A stretch of DNA of 64,000 bases from Burkholderia sp. WSM2232 (GCF_000472545.1 NZ_AWZV01000014.1:62001-126000), one strand, 5' to 3'. Shown: positions 37,454 to 45,613, counted from the stretch's first letter. Numbers and translations are program-made. Notes: generated from the sequence alone by a model not told the origin.

Positions 37454-38965
37454 TCACGCCGCTTTCAGGGTTGGGCGCTGCGTGGCCAGATGCATGATGC
37501 GCTCCTGCGTCGCCTCGGCCGCGTCGAGTTCGCCGGTAATGCGGCCCTCGCACATCACGACGATACGGTTGCTCATGCGCAGAATTTCGGGCAGCTCCGA
37601 CGAGATCATCACAATTGCCTTGCCCTCGTCCGCGAGCGCGCGCAGCAGCTTGTAGATTTCGCTCTTGGCGCCGACGTCGATACCGCGTGTGGGTTCGTCG
37701 AAGAACAGCACGTCGCAGTTGCGCTCCAGCCACTTCGCGATGACGATTTTCTGCTGGTTGCCACCCGAGAGCAGCCGCACTTCCTGCGCCGCAGACGGCG
37801 TGCGGATGGCGAGCAGATTGATGAAATGGTTCGCGCGCCGGCGCATGCGCGCGCGGCGCAGAAAAAAACTGCACGACAGGAAGTGCCGCAGGTTCGACAT
37901 GACGATGTTCGATTCCACGTCCATGCCGGTTGCAAGGCCGAAGCGCTTACGGTCCTCCGAGAGATAGCCGATACCGTGCGCCACCGCATCGCGCGGATGC
38001 CTGATCGACGCCTTCGCGCCCTTCACGAAGATCTCGCCGGACTCGACGGGATCTGCGCCGAACACCGCGCGCGCGACCTCGGTGCGCCCCGCGCCCATCA
38101 AACCGGCAAAGCCGAGAATCTCGCCCTGGCGCACCGCGAAGCTCACGTCCCGCACTAGCGGGCCGGCGTTCAGGTTTCTCACTTCGAGCGCCGTCTCGCC
38201 TTGCGCCGCGGCGTGGGCCGCGGGCGCCGCATCGCTTAACGTGCGGCCGACCATCATGCCGATGATCGCCTGAACGGTGGTGTTCGCGGCGTCGACGGTG
38301 GCCACGTACTCGCCGTCGCGCAGCACGGTGACGCGGTCGGCGATCTGCTTTAACTCGTCCATCTTGTGCGAGATGTAGACGATGCCCACGCCGCGCGCCT
38401 TCAGTTCGCGAATGATGCGGAATAGCTCGGCAATTTCCGCGTCGTTCAGCGCAGAGGTTGGCTCGTCCATGATGAGCACGCGCGAGTCGAACGATAGCGC
38501 CTTGGCGATCTCGACCATCTGCTGACTGGCGACCGTGAGATCGCCGACCATCGCACGCGGATCGAGCTTTACATGCATGCGCGAGAGGATGTCGCGTGCC
38601 TGTGCGTTCAGCCTGTCTTCGTCGAGAAAGACACCGAGCCGCCCGCGCGGCTCCCGGCCGATGAAGATGTTTTGCGCGACGGTGAGGTGATTCATCAGTT
38701 GGAGTTCCTGATGAATGATGCCGACGCCCACCGCTTGCGCGTCACGCGGGCTCGCAAAGTGGACCGGCTCGCCGTTCAGCAGGATGTCGCCCGAATCGCG
38801 CGAGTACACGCCGGCAAGGATTTTCATCAACGTGGATTTGCCGGCGCCGTTCTCGCCCATTAGCGCGTGGACTTCCCCCGACATCAGTTCGAATTGGACG
38901 TTGTGAAGCGCCCGCACGCCGGGAAAGCTCTTGCTGAGCTTGTTGACGGAAATCAGCGGGGTCAT
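37454..38965 (-). CDS. Sugar ABC transporter ATPase (RbsA/MglA-like, two ATP cassettes)
   Basis: 503 residues from the ATG at 38965; a TTG at 38995 is an alternative. Two ATP-binding cassettes are fused. The first has [15 protein letters not shown] (Walker A), [20 protein letters not shown] and [13 protein letters not shown]. The second has [16 protein letters not shown] (degenerate Walker A, usual in this family), [16 protein letters not shown] and [20 protein letters not shown]. It energises the carbohydrate importer made with the permease and binding protein downstream. It is the first gene of the ABC-fucD operon; the promoter should lie in 38966-39100. Confidence 0.95.
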   Translation of the reverse strand: MTPLISVNKLSKSFPGVRALHNVQFELMSGEVHALMGENGAGKSTLMKILAGVYSRDSGDILLNGEPVHFASPRDAQAVGVGIIHQELQLMNHLTVAQNIFIGREPRGRLGVFLDEDRLNAQARDILSRMHVKLDPRAMVGDLTVASQQMVEIAKALSFDSRVLIMDEPTSALNDAEIAELFRIIRELKARGVGIVYISHKMDELKQIADRVTVLRDGEYVATVDAANTTVQAIIGMMVGRTLSDAAPAAHAAAQGETALEVRNLNAGPLVRDVSFAVRQGEILGFAGLMGAGRTEVARAVFGADPVESGEIFVKGAKASIRHPRDAVAHGIGYLSEDRKRFGLATGMDVESNIVMSNLRHFLSCSFFLRRARMRRRANHFINLLAIRTPSAAQEVRLLSGGNQQKIVIAKWLERNCDVLFFDEPTRGIDVGAKSEIYKLLRALADEGKAIVMISSELPEILRMSNRIVVMCEGRITGELDAAEATQERIMHLATQRPTLKAA

Positions 38966-39102
38966 GGCGCAAAGCCAATGGCGATTGCACGGCAAACGCT
39001 CGTCTCAGCCCTCACGGAGGGACGCGAAAGCGCCGCAGGGCGCGGGGTGGTTCGACTGTAATCGCAACGAGAAGCCAGGCACATTGCTGGACCCCCAAAC
39101 CG

Positions 39103-39489
39103 ATGTGCGACGATTCTACGACGCCCGGCGGCAACGGCTCAAGTGCAGGCATTCCCGAGTGTCTGGAGTGGTTACGGGTGAAAAAGGTAGGAGTTGTGCA
39201 GAGTGTGGGATTAGGGCCGAGGTTTGGCGAGGCCCTCTACCTGAGCACCAGACTGCTGCGCGTGCAATCCGAGGCGGTCCACAACAGTGACTTGTCGCAC
39301 GTTGAGTCTATGCTATTCACACAGGCAAACACGCTGGGCATGGTCTTTAGCCACCCGGCCCGCAAGGCGGCATTCAGCGAATACCTGAACCAGTTCCACG
39401 CGCATCTTCGCTGGCGCTCAAGGCACAGGCGCAATGCCGCGCGCCCGCTCGAAGCGCTGGCCGGGATAAAGAATCCACGAGGTGGCTGA
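39103..39489 (+). pseudogene. Degraded conserved Burkholderia accessory protein with two compensating frameshifts
   Basis: The frame encodes VKKVGVVQSVGLGPRFGEAL and DLSHVESMLFTQANTLGMVF, then AAFSEYLNQFHAHLR. After this point the family-like continuation LALKAQAQCRA is in the +1 frame (around 39411-39445), and the original frame resumes with LEALAGIKNP. This means one base was lost and another gained about 30 bp later. The protein then stops right after the NP motif, where I recall related Burkholderia accessory proteins continuing into a Gln/Asn-rich tail. The family assignment is from memory; the frame pattern is directly seen. It marks the left part of the accessory island. Confidence 0.5.
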
Positions 39490-39803
39490 GGAATTCGCCG
39501 GTCTGTCGCTACCGGGACAGTCTGAGTCTTTGGTCTGTTTAAGGACGGACCTGCGATGCGCGCGCGGCGCTGACGGACGACAGCGCGTAATCGACACGTT
39601 TACCACTCCAGTGCATCGACAGCTTTTTTACGCCCGCCCGAAGCGGGCTTTTTACGCGCGCGATCAGTCGCGCCCTGCTTTGCACGACATCAAGGCAGCC
39701 CGCCATTTTCAGTCATCCCGCCCTGGACTTTCGGACGCGTCTGATTGCCGTCGATGTATGGGCGAAACAGCATGCCAAACCGGACATTCAAGGGGACACA
39801 TGC
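39490..39803 (+). other. 314-bp spacer before vgrG
   Basis: No convincing gene. It contains the terminator at 39632-39653 and the vgrG ribosome binding site AGGGGA at about 39790. The rest shows nothing I can name. Confidence 0.5.
39632..39653 (+). terminator. Rho-independent terminator upstream of vgrG
   Basis: GCCCGC-CCGAA-GCGGGC stem-loop followed by TTTTT. Confidence 0.85.
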
Positions 39804-42098
39804 ATGGCGGAACACGATCTGGTCACAAGCCTGTTCACCGGACGGCAGGCGTATCACCTCGATATACCCGGCACCGACAGTGCAGCGGCGCTTTCGGTCG
39901 TCTCGTTCGCGGCAACGGAAAAAATGGGTGCCCCCACCGAAGTGCGCATCGAGCTAACTCACCCAAAGCAGCTTGCACGCACCGACTATCTGAATCTCGA
40001 CGCCTGCTTTTCCATCGTGGCCGACGGCGGGGCCGCGAAGAAGTTTTCCGGGTACATCGAACGTTTTTCAACGGCGCAGACCACGAAGGACTTCACAAAG
40101 TACGAGATCGTGCTGAAGTCGCATATCGGACGGCTGGCAGCGGTCACGCGACACAGGATATTCCAGCACGCTTCAACGCCGGACATTCTCGCGGAAATTA
40201 TGCGCGGTCACGGAATGCGTGAGCATCAATTCAGTTTCCAGTTGCGCCGCCAGTACCCGAAGCACCGGTTTCGCATGCAACACGGCATGACCGATCTGGC
40301 CTATGTCCATATGCTGATGGAAAAGGCGGGCATCTACTGCTACATCGTCGAGACGGAATATGGCGACCAGGTGGTTTTTGGTGATGACCTGGACCACTAC
40401 CTTTACGACAACCCGCAACGGATCGTGCCATATCGCGAAACAGCGGGCCTGGAAGCGGGCGGTATCGAGGCGGTGACGACGATCAGAACCCATGCCGTCA
40501 CGGTGCCGCAGTCGTTCATTGTCGCGGACTACAACCCGGCGCAGGCCTGGGAGCGTTTTCGGGACACGGCGAACGTTGCCCCCGGCGATTCCACGACCTA
40601 CGGTCGACCGTATGTCTACGGCACGCACCACCTTGACCAGGCAGGCGCGCAGTGGGAAGCGCAACTGCGCCATGAAGCAGCGATTGCCTGGCAGGTTGTC
40701 TACGAAGGAGAAAGCAATGTCCTGGCCTTGCAGCCGGGGTACGTGCTGGAAACAGATATGGTCCTGCCCGATGCGCCGAAAGGCCAGTTGATTGTCGAGG
40801 TTACGCACAGCGGCGCGCGCGATTCATCCTATACGAACAGCTACAAGGCGATTCCCGCCGACCGGCGCTTCCGTCTCAGGCTTGAACCGGAAAACTGGGC
40901 CAAGGTGACCGGCACCCTGTCGGCGCGTGTCACCAGCCCGGACTCCTATACCTACGCGTACATCACGAAGGACGGGCACTACCCGGTTCGATTCGACGCG
41001 GACTTTCAGACGTGGCCTAACGGCGGCGAGAGCGTGCCGCTGCGCCTGGCCAAACCCTTCGCGGGCAAGCTGCAAACGGGCATGCACTTTCCCGCGCTGG
41101 ACGGTGCTGAGGCCGTGATTACCTGTCGGGACGGTGATCCGGACAAGCCCGAGATCAGCGCCTTCCATCACCACAGCCAGGCGCGCGACCTGGTGACGAA
41201 CGACCGGCGCTGGCTGTCGCGCAACATGATCCGAACACAGGCGAACAACAAGCTTCGCATGGAGGACTGGGCGGGCCAGGAAGGCATCAAGCTGAGTACC
41301 GAGCATTCGGGCAAGTCGCAACTGAATCTCGGCTACCTGGTGGACAGCAAGCTGGAGTACCGGGGCGAAGGTTTCGAGGCGCGCACGTCCGGTTACGGCG
41401 TGAACCGCGCGGGCAAGGGCATGATGCTCACCGCCTACGACCGTCCAGGCGCGAGCGGCAAACAGCTCGACATGCAGGAAACCATCGCGCAGCTCGAGAG
41501 CGCGCTGGCGACCGCGAAGGCACTCGCCGCGTCCGCACAAAGCGCGAAAGCCGAACCCGTCGACACCGACGCGCAGCAGCAGATGAAGGACGATCTCGAC
41601 GGCCTGAAAAAGCCGGGGCTATTAATGAGTACGCCCGCTTCGGCGGGGATCGTCGCGGGCCAGGGCATCCAGTTCGCGGCGCAGGAGAGCATCTCGACCG
41701 TGGCCGGGAAAAATGCCGACTGGAGCGTACTAAAGCGCTTCACCGTCGCCGCGGGCGAAAGCATATCGCTGTTCGCACAGAAGTTCGGCAGCAAGATTTT
41801 TGCGGCGAAAGGTCCAGTTGAAGTCCAGGCCCCGGGCGGCCCCATGTCCCTCGTTGCGGACAAGGACGTGAACGTCGCAAGCGTCAACGGTAAGGTGAAG
41901 ATTTCGGCGGCAAAAGAAATCATCCTCGAATGCAGCGGCGCGTTCGTGCAGATCAAGGACGGCAGTATTACGCTCGGCGCTCCGGGCGATCTGTTCCTCA
42001 GGACCATTATACCGTGCAGAAACAAGGCAAGGCCGCCATGTACGGCGTTACGCCGTGGTCCGTGCTGCCTCAGCCCACTATCTGCCTTGAGTGCATGA
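39804..42098 (+). CDS. vgrG: Type VI secretion tip protein VgrG, C-terminal frameshift
   Basis: 764 residues as read. The N-terminal gp27-like part is clear (FAATEKMGAPTEVRIELTHP, YEIVLKSHIGRLAAVTRHRI, MTDLAYVHMLMEKAGIYCYI). A gp5-like OB part (WPNGGESVPLRLAKPFAGKL) and a DUF2345 domain (KPGLLMSTPASAGIVAGQGI, KISAAKEIILECSGAFVQIK) follow. After GAPGDLFL at about 42000 the frame diverges into an unlikely Cys/Arg/Leu tail ending at 42098. The expected VgrG end (DHYTVQKQGKAAMYG, then CLECMIHAAGQGAMTLER) is in another frame and stops at 42139, overlapping the next ATG. One missing A in a Lys codon (AAG to AG near 42001) explains this. RBS AGGGGA. VgrG trimers tip the T6SS needle and carry effectors; this copy is an orphan. 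Confidence 0.9.
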   Translation: MAEHDLVTSLFTGRQAYHLDIPGTDSAAALSVVSFAATEKMGAPTEVRIELTHPKQLARTDYLNLDACFSIVADGGAAKKFSGYIERFSTAQTTKDFTKYEIVLKSHIGRLAAVTRHRIFQHASTPDILAEIMRGHGMREHQFSFQLRRQYPKHRFRMQHGMTDLAYVHMLMEKAGIYCYIVETEYGDQVVFGDDLDHYLYDNPQRIVPYRETAGLEAGGIEAVTTIRTHAVTVPQSFIVADYNPAQAWERFRDTANVAPGDSTTYGRPYVYGTHHLDQAGAQWEAQLRHEAAIAWQVVYEGESNVLALQPGYVLETDMVLPDAPKGQLIVEVTHSGARDSSYTNSYKAIPADRRFRLRLEPENWAKVTGTLSARVTSPDSYTYAYITKDGHYPVRFDADFQTWPNGGESVPLRLAKPFAGKLQTGMHFPALDGAEAVITCRDGDPDKPEISAFHHHSQARDLVTNDRRWLSRNMIRTQANNKLRMEDWAGQEGIKLSTEHSGKSQLNLGYLVDSKLEYRGEGFEARTSGYGVNRAGKGMMLTAYDRPGASGKQLDMQETIAQLESALATAKALAASAQSAKAEPVDTDAQQQMKDDLDGLKKPGLLMSTPASAGIVAGQGIQFAAQESISTVAGKNADWSVLKRFTVAAGESISLFAQKFGSKIFAAKGPVEVQAPGGPMSLVADKDVNVASVNGKVKISAAKEIILECSGAFVQIKDGSITLGAPGDLFLRTIIPCRNKARPPCTALRRGPCCLSPLSALSA

Positions 42099-42138
42099 TC
42101 CACGCCGCCGGGCAAGGCGCGATGACCCTGGAGCGTTG

Positions 42139-42636
42139 ATGATTCCCGCCTCTGTTGCCACGCAACTCCGCGAATACCGCAAGCGCCACTATAGCGGCCA
42201 CGTCCTGGCGCTGGTGGATGGACTCCAGTATCAGCAGCACACCGGGCAGCAACTCACCCCCGAAGATGACACGGTGGTTTCGCTGTTTGCGGGCACGAAA
42301 GACATTGCGCTTGCGCACGCGGGGCCGTGGCTGGTTGACCCGAAGTCGGCTCGTGGCTGCGTTGCAGACCTTGGCGAACTGGAACAGGCCCGCCCGGGCG
42401 TGATCTGGCTGATTACTTCACACAGTCTCGCCAGGCAGGCCGAAAGGTTCCGCCCACACCTGAATACCCGACTGTCAACAGGGCGTTCTGCGCTGCTGCG
42501 TTTCTGGGACCCCAGGGTGTTGCATGCGCTGGACGCAGTGTGCAAGGACAAGCGCGAGCTTTTCAGGACCGCATACGAATGGCAATACCTCAACGAAGGA
42601 CAACGGTTCACCATCAACGACCATGCAACTGACTGA
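42139..42636 (+). CDS. DUF4123 protein, T6SS effector adaptor (Tap/TEC family)
   Basis: 165 residues from an ATG at 42139 that overlaps the original vgrG stop as TGATG, indicating translational coupling. Features of the DUF4123 family: VLALVDGLQYQ near the start, DIALAHAGPWLVD, GVIWLITSHSLARQAERFRP, and ALLRFWDPRVLHAL. These proteins act as chaperones that load a cognate effector onto VgrG. The effector two genes downstream is the obvious client. The next small gene overlaps its 3' end by 14 bp. Confidence 0.9.
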   Translation: MIPASVATQLREYRKRHYSGHVLALVDGLQYQQHTGQQLTPEDDTVVSLFAGTKDIALAHAGPWLVDPKSARGCVADLGELEQARPGVIWLITSHSLARQAERFRPHLNTRLSTGRSALLRFWDPRVLHALDAVCKDKRELFRTAYEWQYLNEGQRFTINDHATD

Positions 42637-42967
42637 CGAACAATGGAAGCTGCTGAAAGTCTACGAAGACCGAAACTATGTGGACTTTATACGCGGGCAT
42701 ATCGGGCGCGATTACCCCGCACTGGCCGATGATCCGACCTTGCGCGAACGGCTTAACGCGGCGTTCGCGCGCACGAAGGAGCTCGGCTTTACACATGATG
42801 GCCCGATAGTCGATTTCCTCTACATGGAAGCGGGCGATCCGGGTTTCTACAAAATGCCAGCGGTGGCCGCATGGCTGAACAAACCAGACGTGCCGGCTGA
42901 ACAGCGATTTGAAATGCTGTTGCAAGGGACGCGCAAAAAACAACAGGAAATGAAGGAGCAAAATTAA
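42623..42967 (+). CDS. Small unknown protein in the vgrG-effector cassette
   Basis: 114 residues from the ATG at 42623 (MQLTDEQWKLLKVYEDRNYV), chosen because it overlaps the DUF4123 end by only 14 bp. It is soluble, with no signal peptide or membrane segment. Recognisable stretches are VDFLYMEAGDPGFYKMPAVA and LNKPDVPAEQRFEMLLQGTR, ending in a Lys/Gln/Glu-rich helix. Similar small genes follow DUF4123 genes in Burkholderia T6SS clusters, but I know no function. It could be an accessory adaptor. Its stop overlaps the toxin ATG as TAATG, so it is part of the same translationally coupled operon. Confidence 0.85.
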   Translation: MQLTDEQWKLLKVYEDRNYVDFIRGHIGRDYPALADDPTLRERLNAAFARTKELGFTHDGPIVDFLYMEAGDPGFYKMPAVAAWLNKPDVPAEQRFEMLLQGTRKKQQEMKEQN

Positions 42968-43617
42968 TGGGTATCCCATTCCCGGCTACGCTAGGCGCAG
43001 CCTTGAACGCCCTGGCACAGACCGCCCCCATGCCGCTCCCGTTGCCATTGCCTGCACCAACTACGGGTCCAATGGGCGGCGCGGGTGCAGGCGCTGGCGC
43101 ACACAGCGGATTGGGCTCGCTCCCACGCGATCGGTCGCGCGAACGCGAAAGACCGTGCAAGTGCCCGCCTGGGAAAGGGGCTGTGGCGCAAAAAAACCAC
43201 AGCATGAATCCAGAGCCGCGTCGCTATCAGGCGCGCATTACCGGGTTCGAGTACTACATAGTGACGGATGGAAAGGGCAAGGAGACCAACCAGGGCTGGA
43301 ATATGGAATGGGCATGGCAACCCACTGACGAACCTAAGCCCGTAACGTTTGATGGTTTTGTCAAAGCGCAATGCCTCTTGCAGGAAGCCAAAGGAAATTA
43401 CGATCAGCTCATGGATAAATTTTTAGATGACGACGGGGAATTTATTTACGATTTCGATGGATTTAGCTCAACAAAAAAGCAGGCCATTCGCCAAGGCGAT
43501 GTGGTTAGGAAGAACCCTCCAAGCAGACTGATGTGGTATTTCGAAACGCCACGATTCTATAAATTCATGCAGCCAACATTGACGAAGGCTGGTGTCCCAT
43601 CGACTTGCACTGGATAA
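42967..43617 (+). CDS. Tox-REase-5 domain nuclease, putative T6SS effector
   Basis: 216 residues. The N-terminal part (1-60) is Pro/Gly/Ala-rich, likely for delivery. A CKCPPGKG motif (64-71) introduces the toxin domain, which has RRYQARITGF, TFDGFVKAQCLLQEAKGNYD and PPSRLMWYFETPRFYKFMQP. These are hallmarks of the restriction-endonuclease-fold toxin family Tox-REase-5. D129, E140 and K142 (QEAK) fit a PD-(D/E)xK active site. Known members, such as TseT of Pseudomonas aeruginosa, are DNases delivered by T6SS. The start overlaps the previous stop. The 3' half is AT-rich compared with vgrG, suggesting separate acquisition. An immunity gene follows after 8 bp. Confidence 0.88.
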   Translation: MGIPFPATLGAALNALAQTAPMPLPLPLPAPTTGPMGGAGAGAGAHSGLGSLPRDRSRERERPCKCPPGKGAVAQKNHSMNPEPRRYQARITGFEYYIVTDGKGKETNQGWNMEWAWQPTDEPKPVTFDGFVKAQCLLQEAKGNYDQLMDKFLDDDGEFIYDFDGFSSTKKQAIRQGDVVRKNPPSRLMWYFETPRFYKFMQPTLTKAGVPSTCTG

Positions 43618-43625
43618 GGAATATC

Positions 43626-44354
43626 ATGCACTTGCAGGCGTCATTCAGAGATAGTGCGTCTATACGTGAAGGGGATTTTATACTTCAACTTCGCCGTGTT
43701 CGCCCAGTGCTCTTGGAGCTTTCTACCAATGATGGAACCCTCGGTGGATCGTGGTATTTAAGCGGCAATGGGGAAGACAGTAAATTAGGATTGCCAGTAT
43801 TCGACGGTACGGAACCGCAATCAGCTGCTATCGAAGAGCTGATTCGTCGCAGTCAGTACGAATTAGGGCGGCCTAAAAGTATAGATATTTGGAATGGAAA
43901 GCCTGGGCGAGGAAATGCATCCACTATTTCCATCATCATTGATTGCGGCAGCATTGCAAATCAATTTGAGTTGAGCATTAGTGAAAGGCAAAGAGGGGGG
44001 TCTCGATTGGGCTCATATCTTTCGTCAGCAAAAGTAGTATCCAAGGTGACGACAGAGTTTAATTGCCCCTTCGTTACCTTTGGTCCCCGCCCATATTTTG
44101 AGAAACAGGTATTCGATAATCGCCCCGGCGTGAGCTGGATGCTCTATCTGCCGCACGTTCTCACACCCGCAGAAGTGCCCGAAGCACGTGCGCTGATTCC
44201 GGTCATGCGCGACGGCCAAGAGCAGGGCACCATCATCGTCAGCGTGACGGATGACGTGTTCGACGTGAACAACCGCGAACACGTCAAGGCGGCAAACGAT
44301 ATCGAAATCCGCCTTGCTGACCAGGATCTCTTGCCGCGATTTGTGGATCTTTGA
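43626..44354 (+). CDS. Imm52 family immunity protein
   Basis: 242 residues from the ATG at 43626, with RBS AAGGA 6 nt upstream. The sequence fits Imm52: an N-terminal MHLQASFRDSASIREGDFIL, a middle SIDIWNGKPGRGNASTISII, and a conserved C-terminal half with RPGVSWMLYLPHVLTPAEVP, TIIVSVTDDVFDVNNREHVK and EIRLADQDLLPRF. Imm52 is the known partner of Tox-REase-5 toxins. No signal peptide, so it should neutralise the nuclease in the cytosol. Base composition of its first 400 bp is much more AT-rich than the host; the last 200 bp are GC-rich again, so the gene looks mosaic. Confidence 0.88.
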   Translation: MHLQASFRDSASIREGDFILQLRRVRPVLLELSTNDGTLGGSWYLSGNGEDSKLGLPVFDGTEPQSAAIEELIRRSQYELGRPKSIDIWNGKPGRGNASTISIIIDCGSIANQFELSISERQRGGSRLGSYLSSAKVVSKVTTEFNCPFVTFGPRPYFEKQVFDNRPGVSWMLYLPHVLTPAEVPEARALIPVMRDGQEQGTIIVSVTDDVFDVNNREHVKAANDIEIRLADQDLLPRFVDL

Positions 44355-44481
44355 TCTTGATGGTCAAGGGTCCCGGCTTCGCAAGCGGTGGCCGGGACCG
44401 TCAATCATTCAGCCGTTGTACAGATGTGCGCCGCCCATGCTTCCATCATCGGGCGGCGCTGCTCGAGCAGATCGGTTCTGT

Positions 44482-44612
44482 GATGAAGGGCGATCTGGAC
44501 GGCCGGAAAAGCCGGGACTATTGATTAGCACGCCCGCTTCGGCGGGGATCGTCGCGAGCCAGGGCATCCGGTTCGCGGCGCGGGAAAGCATCTCGACCGT
44601 GGCCGGAAAAAA
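44482..44612 (+). pseudogene. Duplicated fragment of the vgrG 3' region
   Basis: About 130 bp here closely match vgrG 41583-41712: both encode KPGLL(M/I)STPASAGIVA and SISTVAGK. The copy has lost one A in the Lys-Lys run before KPG and diverges after the match. It lies beyond the immunity gene, so the effector-immunity cassette is bracketed by two copies of vgrG 3' sequence. Confidence 0.85.
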
Positions 44613-44732
44613 GCCGCGAAACTCTCGGGGATCGAGAAGGAGACAGGACCACTCTACGAATTTTTCCAGGCGAGCTGTTCCTGCAGTCGGGCGCACCCTC
44701 AAGCTTCTATTGACGATGCCGTTAGTCTTCAC

Positions 44733-44936
44733 ATGGACGCAAACATCATCACCCAAGCCAAGGCATTCTTCAAATCGGCGAGCATGGCAGCAGAAACCTG
44801 CGTTGTCGCGCGATACGGAGAGTTCGACATCTTCAAGGAAAGGCACTGTGCCGCATACGATGCCGCGCTGTTTCCGTTGCTCGCGGAGTACTTCGGCGAG
44901 ATGACTCTGGATGAAGTCCTAAGCATCGTCGGGTGA
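44733..44936 (+). CDS. Small hypothetical protein, possibly a gene remnant
   Basis: 67 residues (MDANIITQAKAFFKSASMAA to FGEMTLDEVLSIVG). The composition is protein-like, with an acidic, helical character, but there is no good ribosome binding site and it lies among degraded sequence. It could be the remaining end of another immunity or cassette gene. I do not recognise it. Confidence 0.35.
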   Translation: MDANIITQAKAFFKSASMAAETCVVARYGEFDIFKERHCAAYDAALFPLLAEYFGEMTLDEVLSIVG

Positions 44937-45014
44937 CACGATCCACGCTCAGTTCACGGCTTTCTGCAGATGATCTGATTCACGATGTCGCACAGCTCTC
45001 TGGCGCTCGGCGGA

Positions 45015-45331
45015 TCAGGCAGCCGCGGGGAAAGTCTGGTAGCGGCTTCGGAGTGCGCGCATATAGCCACGGCCGTATGGCCCGTGCAAGGGATCGAAGC
45101 CCGTCCTCAGTGCGTCCATTATTTCCTCCCACGCGTTACGAGCGGCAACGAGCAACACTTCGGGTAGACGCCCAGCGCGGCCCGCCGCTCTCTCCCGTCG
45201 ATCCCGCATTCGACACGCCAGCACTTCGAGCCGTTGGGCATGACTTCGAGGTCGATGCCGTGACTATCGGCCAGCTTAGAGGCCTTCTCACGCGGCGTGG
45301 CAGCGCGTGCGGCGGCATCGGTAAGCGGCAT
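45015..45331 (-). pseudogene. Tyrosine integrase N-terminal (Arm-binding, DUF4102) remnant, frameshifted
   Basis: From the ATG at 45331 the minus strand reads MPLTDAAARAATPREKASKL, LEVMPNGSKCWRVE and RRAALGVYP, the standard start of island-type tyrosine integrases. At about 45161-45163 one base is missing. The expected continuation PEVLLVAARNAWEEIMDALR and TGFDP is in the next frame. After that the similarity ends, and the catalytic domain is absent. It starts 170 bp from the 3' end of tRNA-Leu and points away from it, the normal layout of a tRNA-targeting integrase. Confidence 0.8.
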
Positions 45332-45501
45332 TCGGGTCCAGGGGCATATTTGTGCCCAATGCATTGGAACCTGCCCCCAGCGATGCCCCGCTTCCCTTGG
45401 GTCTCAATGGGAAACCATCGGCAATGTTGGCAAAGCGAAATGCCGCAAACCCTTGCCTTACACGGTCTTTAGTCAATCAAGGGAGACGTTGGGAAACAGC
45501 G

Positions 45502-45586
45502 TGGTGCCGGGGACCGGACTTGAACCGGCAAGCCGTTAGGCGGCGGATTTTAAGTCCGCTATGTTTACCAATTTCATCACCCCGGC
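45502..45586 (-). tRNA. tRNA-Leu (anticodon TAA)
   Basis: 85 nt including an encoded CCA. The acceptor stem pairs GCCGGGG with CCCCGGC. The anticodon arm GCGGACTTAAAATCCGC has loop CTTAAAA with anticodon TAA. A long variable arm is present, as required for leucine, and the T arm contains GGTTCAAGTCC. The 3' end faces the integrase remnant and island. Confidence 0.97.
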
Positions 45587-45613
45587 GAGGGTGGGACAAC
45601 CGCGTGGACGCGC

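Noticed and set aside
38966..39102. Left attachment site of the island as a repeat of the tRNA-Leu 3' end
   Set aside because: No stretch clearly repeating the tRNA 3' sequence was found by eye; an alignment is needed.
39482..40222. 246-residue frame overlapping the vgrG start
   Set aside because: Overlaps vgrG in another frame, Arg/His/Ser-rich, no homology-like features.
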